NCBI GenBank assembly: GCA_005503085.1
Contig: SCOI01000002.1
Location: 62,001-126,000 of the forward strand
Length of the DNA: 64,000 nucleotides
Source: Burkholderiales bacterium C2
Lineage (GTDB): Bacteria > Pseudomonadota > Gammaproteobacteria > Burkholderiales > Burkholderiaceae_C
Reading direction: 5' to 3'
The position numbers and the translations under genes are program-made. This document shows positions 9,308 through 18,204 of the stretch, piece after piece. How positions within the stretch are numbered: position 1 is the stretch's first letter; each line of letters begins with the position of its first letter. A model generated the notes under the pieces. The model did no database searches. It saw only the letters and a program-made list of their open reading frames with translations, and was not told where the DNA came from.

Positions 9308-9406
9308 GTGCTGTCTCGCTGATTTCTGACGCGCTGAACAGGCGTCTCGGCATGCCCCTGGGGGCTCAATGGCCGCTAGCCTAACGCAGCTCGGGACTTT
9401 CCCGGA

Positions 9407-9462
9407 ATTATGGTTTCTATTTAGTGAACCAATGTTTCATTTATTTGCGTCGGCGCTATAGT
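9407..9462. promoter_or_regulatory. Predicted divergent kduD/kdgF promoters
   Basis: On the minus strand CATAAT (9407-9412) is a good -10 for kduD. On the plus strand TATAGT (9457-9462) is a good -10 for kdgF, with weak -35 GTTTCA 17 bases upstream (9434-9439). The positions expected for both -35 elements fall inside the inverted repeat at 9425-9439. This is motif reading only. Confidence 0.5.
9425..9439. promoter_or_regulatory. Predicted KdgR operator between kduD and kdgF
   Basis: TGAACCA-A-TGTTTCA is a 7-1-7 inverted repeat with one mismatch and resembles the enterobacterial KdgR box (TGAAAC...GTTTCA). The same layout occurs at 17300-17314. A further lone half site TGTTTCA lies at 9476-9482. 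A protein bound here would cover both -35 regions. Confidence 0.6.
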
Positions 9463-9531
9463 AGCTGCAAATCGATGTTTCAGACATCACACCGCGCCCG
9501 GGCTTTCGGGTGGAGACAGCGGAGCCAAGAG

Positions 9532-9867
9532 ATGAGCAGCAGTTACTTCGACAACGACGCCACGCCCTGGACCGAGCTGGGCGAGGGCATACGGCGCAAG
9601 ATCGTCGGCCACACGCCGGAGCTGATGTCGGTGCTGGTGCAGTTCGACCGGGGCGCGATCGGCACCCCGCACGCCCACGACGCCCATGACCAGATCGCCT
9701 ATGTGATCGCCGGCTCCTTCGAGGCCGAGGTGGCTGGGGTCAAGCGCATCCTGAAAGTCGGCGACGCTTTCATCGCCCCCCGCCTGCACACCCACGGCGT
9801 GGTGGCTCTTGAAGCCGGCAGCACCCTGCTGGACCAGTTCTCCCCCCGCCGCGAGGACTACCTCTAA
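9532..9867 (+). CDS. kdgF: Cupin, unsaturated uronate-processing KdgF
   Basis: 111-residue single-domain cupin. KdgF speeds conversion of 4,5-unsaturated galacturonate, the product of pectate and oligogalacturonate lyases, to its linear keto form. The metal-binding set expected for KdgF is present: His47 and His49 (PHAHDAHDQ), Gln54 and His88 (RLHTHG). The start at 9532 is chosen over an open frame beginning at 9424 because GGAG lies at 9521-9524 and it gives the family length. It is divergent from kduD with the shared operator between them. Confidence 0.85.
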   Translation: MSSSYFDNDATPWTELGEGIRRKIVGHTPELMSVLVQFDRGAIGTPHAHDAHDQIAYVIAGSFEAEVAGVKRILKVGDAFIAPRLHTHGVVALEAGSTLLDQFSPRREDYL

Positions 9868-10056
9868 GTCGCTCGAGGTTCAGCGGTCGCCGCACTGCAG
9901 CGCGCGGCCGCTCCGTCAAGAGGCGCCCTGCGCGCGCCGCTGTCATCCCATCTCAGACCGAGCTACGGGCACAGAACCCGCAGCGGTCGGTGAATGCCAA
10001 GCCGTGCCCTGCTCGCATCGGGCGAGCCGCGCCAAAAATCAATAGGAGACTAGACC

Positions 10057-12906
10057 ATGCAAACCCGCCACAGGCTCAAGCAGCCGCGACTGTCCAAACT
10101 GGCCGCCTGCCTCTTGGGCTCCACCAGCCTGCTTGCCGCTGCCCAGAGCGCCGCGCCTGCCGCCCAGCCGCAGGCGATGGAGACCGTGGTCGTGACCGGC
10201 TTGCGCGCCTCGCTGGAGAGTGCCTTGCGTGCCAAGCGCGATGACAAGGGCATCGTCGATGTCATCAAGGCCGAAGACATCGCCAAGTTCCCCGACACCA
10301 ATCTGGCCGAGTCGCTGCAGCGCGTGCCCGGCGTCGTGATCGATCGCGATGCCGGCGAGGGCCGCAGCATCACGGTGCGCGGCCTGGGCGCCGATTTCAC
10401 CCGCGTGCGCATCAACGGCATCGAGGCGCTGGCCACTACCGGCGGCACCGACAGCTCGGGCGGTGCCAACCGCTCGCGCGGTTTCGACTTCAACGTCTTC
10501 GCCTCCGAACTCTTCAACAGCATCACGGTACGCAAGAGCGCCTCGGCCGATGTCGACGAGGGCTCGCTGGGCGCGACCGTGGATCTGCAGGCGGCGCGCC
10601 CCTTCGACTTCAAACCCGGCTTCACCGCGACCGGCTCGGCCCAGGGTCGCTACAACGATATGTCCGGCAAGACCACACCGCGCGTCGCGGGCCTGCTGTC
10701 CTATACCGACGAGAACCGTCGCTTCGGCCTGCTGATGTCGGTCGCCTACTCCGAGCGCAAGGTGCTGGAGGAAGGCTTCTCGACGGTGCGCTGGGCCAAC
10801 GGTGTCAGCAGCCAGGGCCTGTTCGCCGCGGCAGGCTCCGACGCCGCCGCCTTGGCCGCGTCCAACAATGCCGCCAACTTCCACCCACGCCTGCCCCGCT
10901 ACGGCCGGCTGACGCACGACCAGGACCGCCTCGGCGTCACCAGCGCGATACAGTTCCGGCCCGGCGAGAACACGCTGGTGTCCGCCGACATCATGTATGC
11001 CAAGCTGGAAGCGACGCGCCAGGAAGATTTCCTGCAGGCCATCTCCTTCAGCCGCACCGGCACCAACGGCAAGCCTCAGACCAGCGTGCTGGAAGCCAAG
11101 TACGACGCCTCGGGAGAGCTGGTGCGCGGCGTCTACAACGGGGTGGACATTCGCTCCGAGTCCCGTTTCGACCGTCTGTTCACCGAGTATGTGCAGCCGA
11201 CCCTGAGCGTCGACCACGACTTCAGCGACACGCTGCGCCTGAGCGTCAAGATGGGCCAGAGCAAGAGCCGCTTCCGCAACCCGGTGCAGACCACCACCAC
11301 GCTGGACGCCAACAACGTCAATGGCTACACCATCGACTTCAGCGGCAACGACCGCCTGCCGGCCATCAGCTATCCGATCTCCGTCACCTCGCTGACACCC
11401 GGCGGCCTGGGTTTCGTCACCGCCGCTGCGGGCGCGGCCACGGTGCCTGGCACCCTGGTCAGCAGCGAGATACGCATCCGTCCGCTCGGCGCCACCAACC
11501 GCAGCGACAACGGCCAGGTCGACCTGAGCTGGGATCTGGTGCCCTCCCGCTACACCGCCAAGGCAGGCATCAGCTACAAGCGCTTCTCCTTCGACACCTT
11601 CGAGTTCCGTCGCACCAACGAGACGGTGATGTACGCACCGCCCGCCGGTGTCAGCGCCAGCAGCCTGACCACCATGCTGACCGGCTTCGGCAAGGAGCTG
11701 GGCCTGCCCGCCGGCGTGCCGACCGCCTGGCTGATCCCCAACCTCAGTGCCATCTCCGCGGCCTACGACATCTACTGCAACTGCCTGAAGAGCGGACCGG
11801 CCGGCGGCCCCGGCGACTTCCGCCTGACATCGATCACCAACGGCAGCGCGCGCGGCAACAACTTTGGCGCCACCGAGAAGGACGAGGGTGCCTACCTGAT
11901 GATGGAGTTCAATGAGAAGGTCTCGAGCTTCCCGGTGCGGGGCAATGTCGGGGTCCGCTATGTGCGCACCGCGCAGACCGCCTCCGGCTACGACTCGGTG
12001 GGCGGCGGCACCCCGACCCAGGAATCGCAGAACTACAGCGATGTGCTGCCCTCGCTGAACCTGGCCGTCAACCTGTCCCGTGACGTGATACTGCGTGCGG
12101 CGGCGGCCAAGGTCATGGCCCGCCCTCGGCTGAATGACCTGAACCCCGGCATGTCGCTGAACACGGCCAACCAGACCATCACGGCGGGCAACCCCGGCCT
12201 CAAGCCCTACCGCGCCAAGACCCTGGACATCAACGGTGAGTGGTACTTCAGCCGTGACGGCTTCCTGGGCCTGGGCCTGTTCTACAAGGACATCGACACC
12301 TATATCCAGAGCCTGCGAGGCAGCGCCCGCTACGGCGATACCGGTCTGCCGCTCGCCTCGCTGCCCAACTCGCAATCGGCCGACACGGTCTACGCGATCA
12401 CGACCCCGATCAATACCGAGGGCGGATCGCTGCAGGGCCTGGAGCTGAACTGGCAACAGCCCTTCAGCTTCCTGCCCGGCATCTGGCGCAATACCGGGAT
12501 GCAGTTCAACTACACCTATGTCAAGTCGGATGTCACCTATCGCGACAGCGGGGCCAACAACGCCACCATCGTCGACGACCTGATCGGACTGTCACCGCGC
12601 TCGGCCAACCTGTCGCTGTACTACGACGACGGCCGCTTCAGCGCCCGCGTCTCCACGTCCTACCGATCCGCCTTCCTGACCCGGGTCCCCGGTCAGAACA
12701 ACAACGATGTGGAAGGCACCAATGCCGCAGTGAACGTGGACCTCTCGCTCAACTACAAATGGGATGACCGCCTCACACTGACCTTCGAGGGTACCAATCT
12801 GAACAACCGGGCGAAGGACCAGTTCGTCAGCCGGGCCCGCAACAGCCCGGTGGTCTACAACATCACCGGCCGCGAGTTCCTGCTGGGCGCTCGCTACAAG
12901 TTCTGA
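10057..12906 (+). CDS. TonB-dependent receptor, probable pectic oligomer uptake
   Basis: 949-residue outer-membrane receptor. It has a signal peptide (about 1-30), a TonB box METVVVTG (41-48), a plug domain (DIAKFPDTNLAESLQRVPGV, then ITVRGLGADFTRVRING) and a long 22-strand barrel ending in Phe (LLGARYKF). The plug resembles the Caulobacter-type subfamily often used for plant polysaccharides. GGAG lies eight bases before the ATG. Its place between kdgF and a rhamnogalacturonan esterase suggests that it imports large pectic fragments across the outer membrane, where enterobacteria use KdgM porins. The ligand is inferred. A strong terminator follows. Confidence 0.88.
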   Translation: MQTRHRLKQPRLSKLAACLLGSTSLLAAAQSAAPAAQPQAMETVVVTGLRASLESALRAKRDDKGIVDVIKAEDIAKFPDTNLAESLQRVPGVVIDRDAGEGRSITVRGLGADFTRVRINGIEALATTGGTDSSGGANRSRGFDFNVFASELFNSITVRKSASADVDEGSLGATVDLQAARPFDFKPGFTATGSAQGRYNDMSGKTTPRVAGLLSYTDENRRFGLLMSVAYSERKVLEEGFSTVRWANGVSSQGLFAAAGSDAAALAASNNAANFHPRLPRYGRLTHDQDRLGVTSAIQFRPGENTLVSADIMYAKLEATRQEDFLQAISFSRTGTNGKPQTSVLEAKYDASGELVRGVYNGVDIRSESRFDRLFTEYVQPTLSVDHDFSDTLRLSVKMGQSKSRFRNPVQTTTTLDANNVNGYTIDFSGNDRLPAISYPISVTSLTPGGLGFVTAAAGAATVPGTLVSSEIRIRPLGATNRSDNGQVDLSWDLVPSRYTAKAGISYKRFSFDTFEFRRTNETVMYAPPAGVSASSLTTMLTGFGKELGLPAGVPTAWLIPNLSAISAAYDIYCNCLKSGPAGGPGDFRLTSITNGSARGNNFGATEKDEGAYLMMEFNEKVSSFPVRGNVGVRYVRTAQTASGYDSVGGGTPTQESQNYSDVLPSLNLAVNLSRDVILRAAAAKVMARPRLNDLNPGMSLNTANQTITAGNPGLKPYRAKTLDINGEWYFSRDGFLGLGLFYKDIDTYIQSLRGSARYGDTGLPLASLPNSQSADTVYAITTPINTEGGSLQGLELNWQQPFSFLPGIWRNTGMQFNYTYVKSDVTYRDSGANNATIVDDLIGLSPRSANLSLYYDDGRFSARVSTSYRSAFLTRVPGQNNNDVEGTNAAVNVDLSLNYKWDDRLTLTFEGTNLNNRAKDQFVSRARNSPVVYNITGREFLLGARYKF

Positions 12907-12915
12907 GCCAGTGCC

Positions 12916-12942
12916 AAAACCGGGCCAGGCCCGGTTTTTTTT
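12916..12942 (+). terminator. Rho-independent terminator after TonB receptor
   Basis: AAAACCGGGCC-A-GGCCCGGTTTT is a perfect 11-bp stem with a minimal central loop, continued by T residues, starting nine bases after the receptor stop codon. It is the clearest intrinsic terminator seen in the window. Confidence 0.88.
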
Positions 12943-12967
12943 CGTCCCTGTTCAGGAGCGATACGCG

Positions 12968-13723
12968 ATGAAGAGAAGCGCTCTCGTCGGCCTGGCGATG
13001 TGCTGGCTGGCATCGATGGCCCAGGCCGAGGGCCTCCTGATCCTGGTCGGCGACTCGACGATGGCGCCGCGCAGCGGCTATGGGGACGCGTTGTGCGCCC
13101 GCTTCAAACCCGGGCTGCAATGCCTGAACCTGGCGCGCGGCGGCCGCAGCTCCGGCTCCTTCCGTGCCGAAGGCCTGTGGGAGCAGGTGCTGGAACTGCT
13201 GCGCGAGCCGGAGGGCCGGCGCAGCCATGTGCTGATCCAGTTCGGCCACAACGACCAGCCCGGCAAGCCCGGTCGCTCCACCGATCTGGTGCATGACTTC
13301 CCGGCCAACCTGGCCCGCTATGTCGACGAGGTGCGCGCCGCCGGTGCCACGCCGGTGTTGCTGACCCCGCTGACCCGGCGCAGCTTTCGCGGCCCCTGGC
13401 TGCATGACGACCTCGCGCCCTGGGCCGCCGCCACCCGGCGCGTGGCCGCCGACAAGCAGGTCGCGCTGCTGGACCTGCACGGGCTCAGCCGCGCGGCGGT
13501 CCAGGCCATGGGCGAGGCCGAGGCCGACACGCTGGCGATGGCGGCCAAGCCAGCGCCCGGTGCGCCCATCCACCCGGCGACCGCGGCCGAGCGCGCCGGC
13601 GCCGCCAATCCCGTGTTCGACCGCACCCATCTGGGCGACAAGGGGGCGCGGCTGTTCGCATCCATGGTCGCCCGGCAGCTGCAAGACCTGGCCCCCGAGC
13701 TGGGCGCGCAGCTGCTGCCCTGA
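12968..13723 (+). CDS. Secreted SGNH hydrolase, rhamnogalacturonan acetylesterase (CE12-like)
   Basis: 251-residue esterase with a signal peptide (MKRSALVGLAMCWLASMAQA). SGNH blocks are visible: GDSTM with the nucleophile Ser, the Gly region LARGGRSSGSF, GHNDQ with the oxyanion Asn, and the C-terminal pair in DRTHLGDKG. These fit rhamnogalacturonan acetylesterases of CE12, which remove acetyl groups from pectin hairy regions. An open frame begins at 12911 inside the terminator, but the ATG at 12968 gives the signal peptide. It follows the TonB receptor and precedes a PEP-CTERM gene. Confidence 0.82.
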   Translation: MKRSALVGLAMCWLASMAQAEGLLILVGDSTMAPRSGYGDALCARFKPGLQCLNLARGGRSSGSFRAEGLWEQVLELLREPEGRRSHVLIQFGHNDQPGKPGRSTDLVHDFPANLARYVDEVRAAGATPVLLTPLTRRSFRGPWLHDDLAPWAAATRRVAADKQVALLDLHGLSRAAVQAMGEAEADTLAMAAKPAPGAPIHPATAAERAGAANPVFDRTHLGDKGARLFASMVARQLQDLAPELGAQLLP

Positions 13724-13769
13724 GTTCTTCCCCACAACAAGCCGCTCGACGGCATCGGAGACAAAGCGC

Positions 13770-14321
13770 ATGAGACCTCTTCTTCTGAAATGCCTGCTCG
13801 CCTGCTTGCTAGCACCGGGCGCCGCCCTGGCCCAGACCACCGTGACCGCGCTGCTCGACGGCCAGCCCAGCCTGCTCGGCTGGGACCAGGGCTACCAGAG
13901 CGGCGCCGGCAGCCATAACGCCACGCTCAGCGACAGCGAGCTGGAATACCTCAGCGCCGACTACGCGCTGGCCATCGATCTGTTCAGCAACGGCCTGATC
14001 CGCTTCTACGACAACAGCGGCAGCGGCAGCATGGCCGGCGCGACGCTGAGCCTGGACTTCGCCGGACTGGGCGCCGCGATCAGCGGCATCACACTCAGCG
14101 AGAGCAGCCAGCTCAGCAGCGGCACCGTCACCGCGACGCTGTTGGGGCTCAGCAGCGTCAGCATCAGCTTCGGCGACCTGGGCTTCACGCACGACGCCTA
14201 CCCCACTTTCGAGCTGCAGCTGAGTCTGGCCCCGGTGCCGGAGCCGGCCAGCATCGCGCTGCTGGCCGCCGGTCTGGTCGGGCTGGTCGCACTGCGTCGC
14301 CGTCAGGGAGGCCAGGCATGA
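13770..14321 (+). CDS. PEP-CTERM surface protein linked to the pectinase fusion
   Basis: 183-residue exported protein. It has a signal peptide (residues 1-21, ending ALAQ), a Ser/Leu-rich body with no recognised domain, and a C-terminal PEP-CTERM sorting tail: VPEPASIALLAAGLVGLVAL followed by basic RRR. Such tails are cut by an exosortase, which must be encoded elsewhere. GGAG precedes the ATG by nine bases. Its stop overlaps the next start as ATGA, so it is translationally coupled to the Pel-Pme fusion. A role in holding pectinase or substrate at the surface is only a guess. Confidence 0.78.
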   Translation: MRPLLLKCLLACLLAPGAALAQTTVTALLDGQPSLLGWDQGYQSGAGSHNATLSDSELEYLSADYALAIDLFSNGLIRFYDNSGSGSMAGATLSLDFAGLGAAISGITLSESSQLSSGTVTATLLGLSSVSISFGDLGFTHDAYPTFELQLSLAPVPEPASIALLAAGLVGLVALRRRQGGQA

Positions 14322-17134
14322 GCAAGAAGCACGTTCTCGCCCTGCTGCCGCTGCTATCCCTGTTCTCGGTGCTGCAGGCCGGCGCGGTTGACATGGCCCA
14401 GCAGGCCGCGCCCGCGGACGGCTGGGGCGCCGGCACCGTGGGCGGCGCGGCCGCGACGCCCGAGCGCATCTACACGGTCAGCAGCCGCGCCGAGCTGCTG
14501 GCCGCGCTGGCCAATGGCGGCAATCTGGCCAAGATCATCAAGGTGGCCGGCACCATAGACATGAGCGAGGGCCGGCCTTTCAGCAACGCCGCCGATCAGA
14601 AGGCCCGCGCCCGCATCAAGCTGCCCAGCCACACCACCCTGGTCGGCGAGGGTCCGGGGGCCGGCTTTGTCAACGGCCATATCGACATCAGCGGCGTCAG
14701 CCAGGTGATCGTGCGCAATCTGCATATCGTCGCGCCCTGCGATGTGGCGCCCGTCTGGGATCCGAGCGACGGCGCCCTGGGCAACTGGAACTCGGCCTAT
14801 GACGCAATCGCGATCACAACGGCCACCCAGGTCTGGATCGACCACAACACCATCACCGACGCACCGCTGACCGACGACCAGCTGCCCATAGAAAACGGCA
14901 AGCTCAGGCAATGCCATGACGGCGCGATCGACATCACCAAGGGCGCCGACCTGGTCACGCTGTCCTACAACCTCGTCAGCCAGCATGACAAGACCATGCT
15001 GATCGGCGGCTCCGACAGCCAGACCAGCGATGCCGGCAAGCTGCGCGTGACGATCGCCAACAATGTGTTCAGCGGCGTCAGCCAGCGCGTGCCGCGCGTG
15101 CGCTTCGGCCAGGTCCATCTGTTCAACAACGTCTTCACCGGCAGCAAGAGCGCCAGCCCCTACGCCCACAGCTACAGCGTCGGCATCGGCAAGGCCGCGC
15201 AAGTCCTGTCGCACAGCAATGTCTTCGTGATCGAAGGCGCGGCCGGCTGCGACGCGCTGGTCAGCCATCCCAGCGCCGACCGCAGCGGCGGCTTCAAGGA
15301 CAGCGGCTCCACGCTCAACAACGCGGCGCTGGGCGCCTGCAGCGTGGCCAGCGCGCCGGTCGCCTGGGCGCCGCCCTACGCCTACAAGCCCCGGCCCGCG
15401 GTCCTCGCCAAGGCCAATGCGCTGGCCCAGGCCGGCGCCGGCAAGCTGACGACCCAGATCAGCGGCTCTGGCAATGTCGACGATGTGGCCGGCACCCAGG
15501 TCCCGGCAGCCCAGGAGACCGGCGTGCCCACCGACACCCGGCTCGCGCTGGCCTTCGATGCGCCGCCGCTGATCGGCAGCAGCGGCCTGATCCAGATCCG
15601 CCGCGCCAGCGACGATGCGCTGGTCGACAGCCTGGACCTCTCCACCGCCCCCTCGGCCGGCGACACCCAGACCCTGCTGGCGCGGACCAATCTGGAGATC
15701 GATGCGCTGGGCCTGGGTGCAATGCCCGAGAACCCGGCGCTGGCCCGCTGGGTCTGGTACCGGCCGCTCAGCGTGCAGGGCAGCAAGGCCCTGGTCAAGC
15801 TGCGCAGCGGCAAGCTGGACTTCAGCACCGCCTACTACGTGACCATGGACGCCGCCGTGCTGAGCGGCACGATCAAGGGCACCCCGTTTGCAGGCATCGC
15901 CAAGGCCGATGGCTGGCGCTTCACGACCCGCGCCGCGCCGAGCAGCTACACCCAGGTCCGCGTCGACGACGGCGGCAGCGCGGCCGACTTCCGCACGCTG
16001 CAGGGCGCGCTGAACTGGGTCATGAAGCATTGCGCCACCGGCAGCCCGGCCGACTACGGCTGCAACACCGTGGCCACGCCCAAGACCATAGAGATCGCCA
16101 ACGGCCACTATCCTGAATTGGCCGTGCTGCGGCGTGTGCACAACCTGAGCCTGGTCGGCGAGAGCCGCGAAGGCGTGGTGGTGGGCGAGGCCAATTTCGA
16201 GTCGCTCAACGCCGGCAGCGGCGCCAGCACTGCGACGCCCGGCACGGCGCTGTCCAGCTCGGGGCGCACCGTCGGACACCGCGTGCTGGGCGGCGGCCGT
16301 TCGGTGCTGCTGGTCGAAAGCGCAGACCTGCTGAGCCTCATCAACTTCACCTTGAAGAACCCGCATGAGCGCAGCACGCTCTACGACAACCAGGCCGAGG
16401 CCCTGTACTTCAACACCAGCACGACGGCCGCGGCCGGCCGCCTGGTCGCCAGGCAGATGAACTTCATCAGCCAGCAGGACACCTTGCAGCTCAAGGGCTA
16501 CAACTGGATCTACCAGTCCCTGGTCGAGGGCAATGTGGACTTCATCTGGGGCGGCGCGATGGCCAGCCTGTTCGAGGACAGCGAGATCCGCTCGGTGGCC
16601 GACCCCGCCAGCAACTCGCCCGGCTACATCCTGCAGGCCCGCGCCACCGCCGGAGACAAGGGCTTTGTGTTCCTGAACAGCCGCCTCACCGCCGGCCCCG
16701 GCGTCACACAAGCCTATCTGGCCCGCAGCGGCGGCACCGCGTCGAGCGCCTATGTCGACAATATCGCCTTCGTCAACAGCCGCATCGGCGCCCACATCCT
16801 GCCGATCGGCTGGTGCGTCGGCAGCGGCAGCAGCAAGACCGGCCAGGGCACGGGCGGCTGCGGCAGCAACCCGCCTCCCTGGGCCGGCGGCAGCGATGGC
16901 GGCGCGAGCGACACGGCAGGCTGGCGCGAGATCGGCAGCCTGGACCTGGACGGCGCGCCGCTGGACCTGAGCGCCAGACTGGGCCGCGCGACCGTCAAGC
17001 TCGGCGGCACCGACAAACCGGTGCTGCTGGCCAAGCAGCTGGGCAGCGACGCCGGCCTGAGCAGCCGCGCCGAGATTTTCCACAACTCCACCATCGCGAC
17101 CGGCGCGCCGGGGGGGTGGGCGCCGCTGCCCTGA
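14318..17134 (+). CDS. Secreted pectate lyase (PL1)-pectin methylesterase (CE8) fusion
   Basis: 938-residue pectinase. It has a signal peptide (about 1-24), then a PL1 pectate lyase (about 30-360; VWIDHNTI, CHDGAIDITKGADLVTLSYN, RVPRVRFGQVHLFNN). A linker region with a bacterial Ig-like (SbsA/Big_5 type) look follows (about 385-530; TGVPTDTRLALAFDAPPL). A pectin methylesterase occupies about 545-900 (SQQDTLQLKGYNW, GNVDFIWGGA, GYILQARAT). The order is opposite to the fusion at 706-3000, and this copy has the extra middle domain. The C-terminal part also has a Gly/Ser-rich stretch with paired Cys. Confidence 0.9.
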   Translation: MSKKHVLALLPLLSLFSVLQAGAVDMAQQAAPADGWGAGTVGGAAATPERIYTVSSRAELLAALANGGNLAKIIKVAGTIDMSEGRPFSNAADQKARARIKLPSHTTLVGEGPGAGFVNGHIDISGVSQVIVRNLHIVAPCDVAPVWDPSDGALGNWNSAYDAIAITTATQVWIDHNTITDAPLTDDQLPIENGKLRQCHDGAIDITKGADLVTLSYNLVSQHDKTMLIGGSDSQTSDAGKLRVTIANNVFSGVSQRVPRVRFGQVHLFNNVFTGSKSASPYAHSYSVGIGKAAQVLSHSNVFVIEGAAGCDALVSHPSADRSGGFKDSGSTLNNAALGACSVASAPVAWAPPYAYKPRPAVLAKANALAQAGAGKLTTQISGSGNVDDVAGTQVPAAQETGVPTDTRLALAFDAPPLIGSSGLIQIRRASDDALVDSLDLSTAPSAGDTQTLLARTNLEIDALGLGAMPENPALARWVWYRPLSVQGSKALVKLRSGKLDFSTAYYVTMDAAVLSGTIKGTPFAGIAKADGWRFTTRAAPSSYTQVRVDDGGSAADFRTLQGALNWVMKHCATGSPADYGCNTVATPKTIEIANGHYPELAVLRRVHNLSLVGESREGVVVGEANFESLNAGSGASTATPGTALSSSGRTVGHRVLGGGRSVLLVESADLLSLINFTLKNPHERSTLYDNQAEALYFNTSTTAAAGRLVARQMNFISQQDTLQLKGYNWIYQSLVEGNVDFIWGGAMASLFEDSEIRSVADPASNSPGYILQARATAGDKGFVFLNSRLTAGPGVTQAYLARSGGTASSAYVDNIAFVNSRIGAHILPIGWCVGSGSSKTGQGTGGCGSNPPPWAGGSDGGASDTAGWREIGSLDLDGAPLDLSARLGRATVKLGGTDKPVLLAKQLGSDAGLSSRAEIFHNSTIATGAPGGWAPLP

Positions 17135-17299
17135 GTGGCTCTTGGCCGATGCGGGCCGGGCCTGTGGCGCAGCCGATTGCCGACCAGGCTGATCCGGCCG
17201 GTATGGCAGGGCTGGCCGGCCACGGTCACCAAGGGATCGCGGAATCAGTCATGCGGCGAGCGCCATCCGATCGATCCTCATGGAATCCCCTAGCTTTTC

Positions 17300-17314
17300 C
17301 GAAACAGTGTTTCG
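17300..17314. promoter_or_regulatory. Predicted KdgR operator upstream of uronate dehydrogenase operon
   Basis: CGAAACA-G-TGTTTCG is a perfect 7-1-7 inverted repeat, 62 bases before the uronate dehydrogenase start. It shares spacing and the TGTTTC half with the site at 9425-9439. A possible -10, TATTCT, lies at 17316-17321. The rest of the 17135-17376 gap shows no gene. Confidence 0.62.
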
Positions 17315-17376
17315 ATATTCTACGAAGACACTTTCATTTCGGGCACAGGGCTGTCCCCGAAGCCGCATGAGGCCGC

Positions 17377-18204
17377 ATGAACCCTGACGACAAGACGCCA
17401 TCGACCTGGCTGCTGACCGGCGCCGCAGGCACCCTGGGCAGGGTGCTGCGCGCGCCGCTGGGCCGGGCCTGCCACCGGCTGCGGCTCAGCGACCGCCTGC
17501 CGCTGGACGGCGGCCTGGCCGCGCATGAAGAGCAGCAGCCCTGCGACCTGGCCGACCGCGCCGCGGTGCAGGCCCTGCTGCGGGGTGTCGACGCCGTCGT
17601 GCACCTGGGCGGTGTCAGCGTCGAGAGCCCTTATGAGCAGATCGCGCCGGCCAATCTGGACGGGGTCTTCCATCTCTACGAGGCGGCCCGCCTGGCCGGC
17701 ACGCGCCGCATCGTCTTCGCCAGCTCCAACCATGTGAGCGGTGGCTACGAGCGCGGCGCCGCGCTGAGCCCTCAGGACCCGCCACGGCCGGACGGCTATT
17801 ACGGCCTCAGCAAGCTGTTCGGCGAGGGCATGGCCCGGCTCTACTGGGACCGCTACGGCATCGAGTCGGTCTGCCTGCGCATAGGCACCGCGACGGCCGA
17901 GCCGCCCGATGCGCGCGCGCTGTCCACCTGGCTCAGCCATGCCGATCTGCTGCGCCTGGTGCTGGCGGCGCTGCGCGCACCGGCGGTCGGCTGCCTGACG
18001 GTCTATGGCGTCTCGGCCAACCCCGAGCGCTGGTGGAGCGAGGACGGCTGGGCGCAGATCGGCTACCGCCCACAGGACAGCGCCGAGGCCTGGCGCGCCA
18101 GCGTCGGCAGCATCGACTTCCCCGCCGGCACGCCGATGGCGCGGCTGCAGGGCGGCAGCTTTCTGGGTCTGGGCCCCTTTGAAACCCAGCGGGCCAAGCC
18201 ATGA
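17377..18204 (+). CDS. udh: NAD-dependent uronate dehydrogenase
   Basis: 275-residue extended short-chain dehydrogenase that oxidises D-galacturonate or D-glucuronate to the aldarolactone. It has the NAD-binding motif TGAAGTLG (14-21), the segment [16 protein letters not shown], the Ser region [11 protein letters not shown], and the catalytic Tyr142-Lys146 pair (YYGLSK). Length and motifs fit Udh of Agrobacterium and Pseudomonas. The stop overlaps the next gene as ATGA; the lactonase that follows acts on its product. Confidence 0.87.
   Translation: MNPDDKTPSTWLLTGAAGTLGRVLRAPLGRACHRLRLSDRLPLDGGLAAHEEQQPCDLADRAAVQALLRGVDAVVHLGGVSVESPYEQIAPANLDGVFHLYEAARLAGTRRIVFASSNHVSGGYERGAALSPQDPPRPDGYYGLSKLFGEGMARLYWDRYGIESVCLRIGTATAEPPDARALSTWLSHADLLRLVLAALRAPAVGCLTVYGVSANPERWWSEDGWAQIGYRPQDSAEAWRASVGSIDFPAGTPMARLQGGSFLGLGPFETQRAKP

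Noticed and set aside
10039-12456. 805-residue open frame on the minus strand
   Set aside because: Antisense shadow of the TonB receptor, which has a signal peptide, TonB box and terminator.
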